Part shown: positions 21,873 to 22,448 of the stretch, piece after piece
Layout: each line of letters starts with the position of its first letter
Numbering within the stretch: position 1 is the stretch's first letter
Source: a virus
Direction: 5' to 3' (one strand)
DNA length: 22,448 nucleotides
IMG/VR virus record: IMGVR_UViG_3300022935_001985
Coordinates: 1-22,448 of that record
Notes under the pieces: generated by a model
The model's database searches: none
Told to the model about the DNA's origin: nothing
What the model saw: only the letters and a program-made list of their open reading frames with translations
Position numbers and translations under genes: made by a program

Positions 21873-22448
21873 TGGCTAGTTGTAAACTAATAATTGAAGA
21901 TGAAGTAAACATCAAACTAGAAGGACTAGAAGTTGACGTACGGAGAAAACTGGCGAATGCTCTCAAATTCGAAGTGCCTTACGCACGATATATGCCTCAG
22001 TATAAGCTCGGGCGTTGGGATGGCAAAGTTGCTTTCTTTGGGATTGGCGGCACTGGCTACGTTAACCATCTTGATACTATTGTCGAAGTACTTGAAAAAA
22101 ATCGTGTCTCGATTGTAGACATTGAAGATAGACGTCATCCAATTAAATTAGATCTACAACCTATTACAGAACGTTATTGGGCCGATCAAGGTGTTGTATG
22201 GCCAAAGGGTCATCCGGCAGAAGGCGAAGAAATTATACTACGTGACTATCAAGTCGAAGCTATTAACAACTTTCTACAAAACCCACAGAGCTTGCAAGAA
22301 ATTGCAACAGGCGCAGGTAAAACAATTACAACTGCAACACTGTCACATATTAGTGAGCCGTACGGACGTAGTCTTGTAATTGTGCCTAACAAATCACTTG
22401 TTACACAAACAGAAGAAGACTATATCAATTGTGGGTTAGACGTAGGGG
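21872..22448 (+). CDS. uvsW: UvsW-like DNA/RNA helicase, 5' part
   Basis: UvsW is the T4-family SF2 helicase that resolves branched DNA and R-loops, ending origin-dependent replication. The window holds 192 residues; the frame is open to the edge. Residues 1-120 match the UvsW N-terminal domain (FEVPYARYMPQYKLGRWDGKV, about 33-53, given in part). IILRDYQVEAI (121-131) is the Q-like motif, ATGAGKT (145-151) is Walker A, and LVIVPNKSLVTQT (168-180) is motif Ia. The start overlaps the upstream stop (TAATG). Sampled GC (about 48% in 21961-22020) contrasts sharply with the gene before it. Confidence 0.93.
   Translation, partial: MASCKLIIEDEVNIKLEGLEVDVRRKLANALKFEVPYARYMPQYKLGRWDGKVAFFGIGGTGYVNHLDTIVEVLEKNRVSIVDIEDRRHPIKLDLQPITERYWADQGVVWPKGHPAEGEEIILRDYQVEAINNFLQNPQSLQEIATGAGKTITTATLSHISEPYGRSLVIVPNKSLVTQTEEDYINCGLDVG

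Noticed and set aside
1-22448. tRNA genes, integrase or attachment sites
   Set aside because: None was recognised by eye on either strand; a tRNA search program would be needed to exclude a tRNA fully.

Overview
The window is a stretch of a T4-like (tailed, contractile-type) phage genome, probably marine. The evidence is a run of unmistakable T4-family core genes: terminase large subunit (gp17), single-stranded DNA-binding protein (gp32), UvsX recombinase, a UvsY-like mediator and, at the right edge, the UvsW helicase. T4-type late-promoter motifs (NATAAATA) stand directly before several genes. The DNA is AT-rich, and the gp32, UvsY and GT-A types resemble those of marine cyanophages and pelagiphages as I remember them. 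A SAR11-like or Prochlorococcus-like host is an inference only.

Layout. (1) 1-5961, virion/packaging block: the 3' part of a long acidic repeat-containing protein with a peptidoglycan-binding domain, a terminator, gp17, and a 749-residue protein with a LysM domain and an eight-cysteine cluster. (2) 5962-8901, recombination block: a promoter-rich leader, gp32, a terminator, uvsX, a small acidic gene and uvsY. (3) 8898-14080, sugar block 1: pyruvyl-transferase-like protein, then rfbF, rfbG, an rfbH-like and an rfbJ-like gene, which together look like a pathway to a CDP-3,6-dideoxyhexose, then an exostosin-like glycosyltransferase. (4) 14092-20601, sugar block 2, with its own late-promoter motif: a nucleotidyltransferase-cupin fusion, three GT-A glycosyltransferases (one on the minus strand), a second pyruvyl-transferase-like protein, and three diverged copies of one KpsS/GT-B-like family. 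(5) 20584-22448: a promoter, a very AT-rich gene of unknown function, and uvsW, which runs off the window.

The sugar genes form almost one translational unit, with ATGA and TAATG start/stop overlaps from uvsX to position 14080 and again from 14105 to 18871. They sit as a cargo island between uvsY and uvsW. Most likely the phage makes an activated deoxysugar and transfers it, with other sugars and perhaps pyruvate, to a host surface glycan (O-antigen-like) or to its own virion. The sequence does not say which.

The observations most worth following are: an RfbH homologue that keeps the active-site histidine but has lost all four iron-sulfur cysteine positions; the nucleotidyltransferase-cupin fusion; the three-paralogue family; a set of genes whose promoters lie so close to the ATG that leaderless mRNAs are predicted; and the Cys-rich insert in the LysM protein. 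No tRNA, CRISPR array, insertion sequence or integrase was seen, and no stretch over 300 bases lacks a gene.
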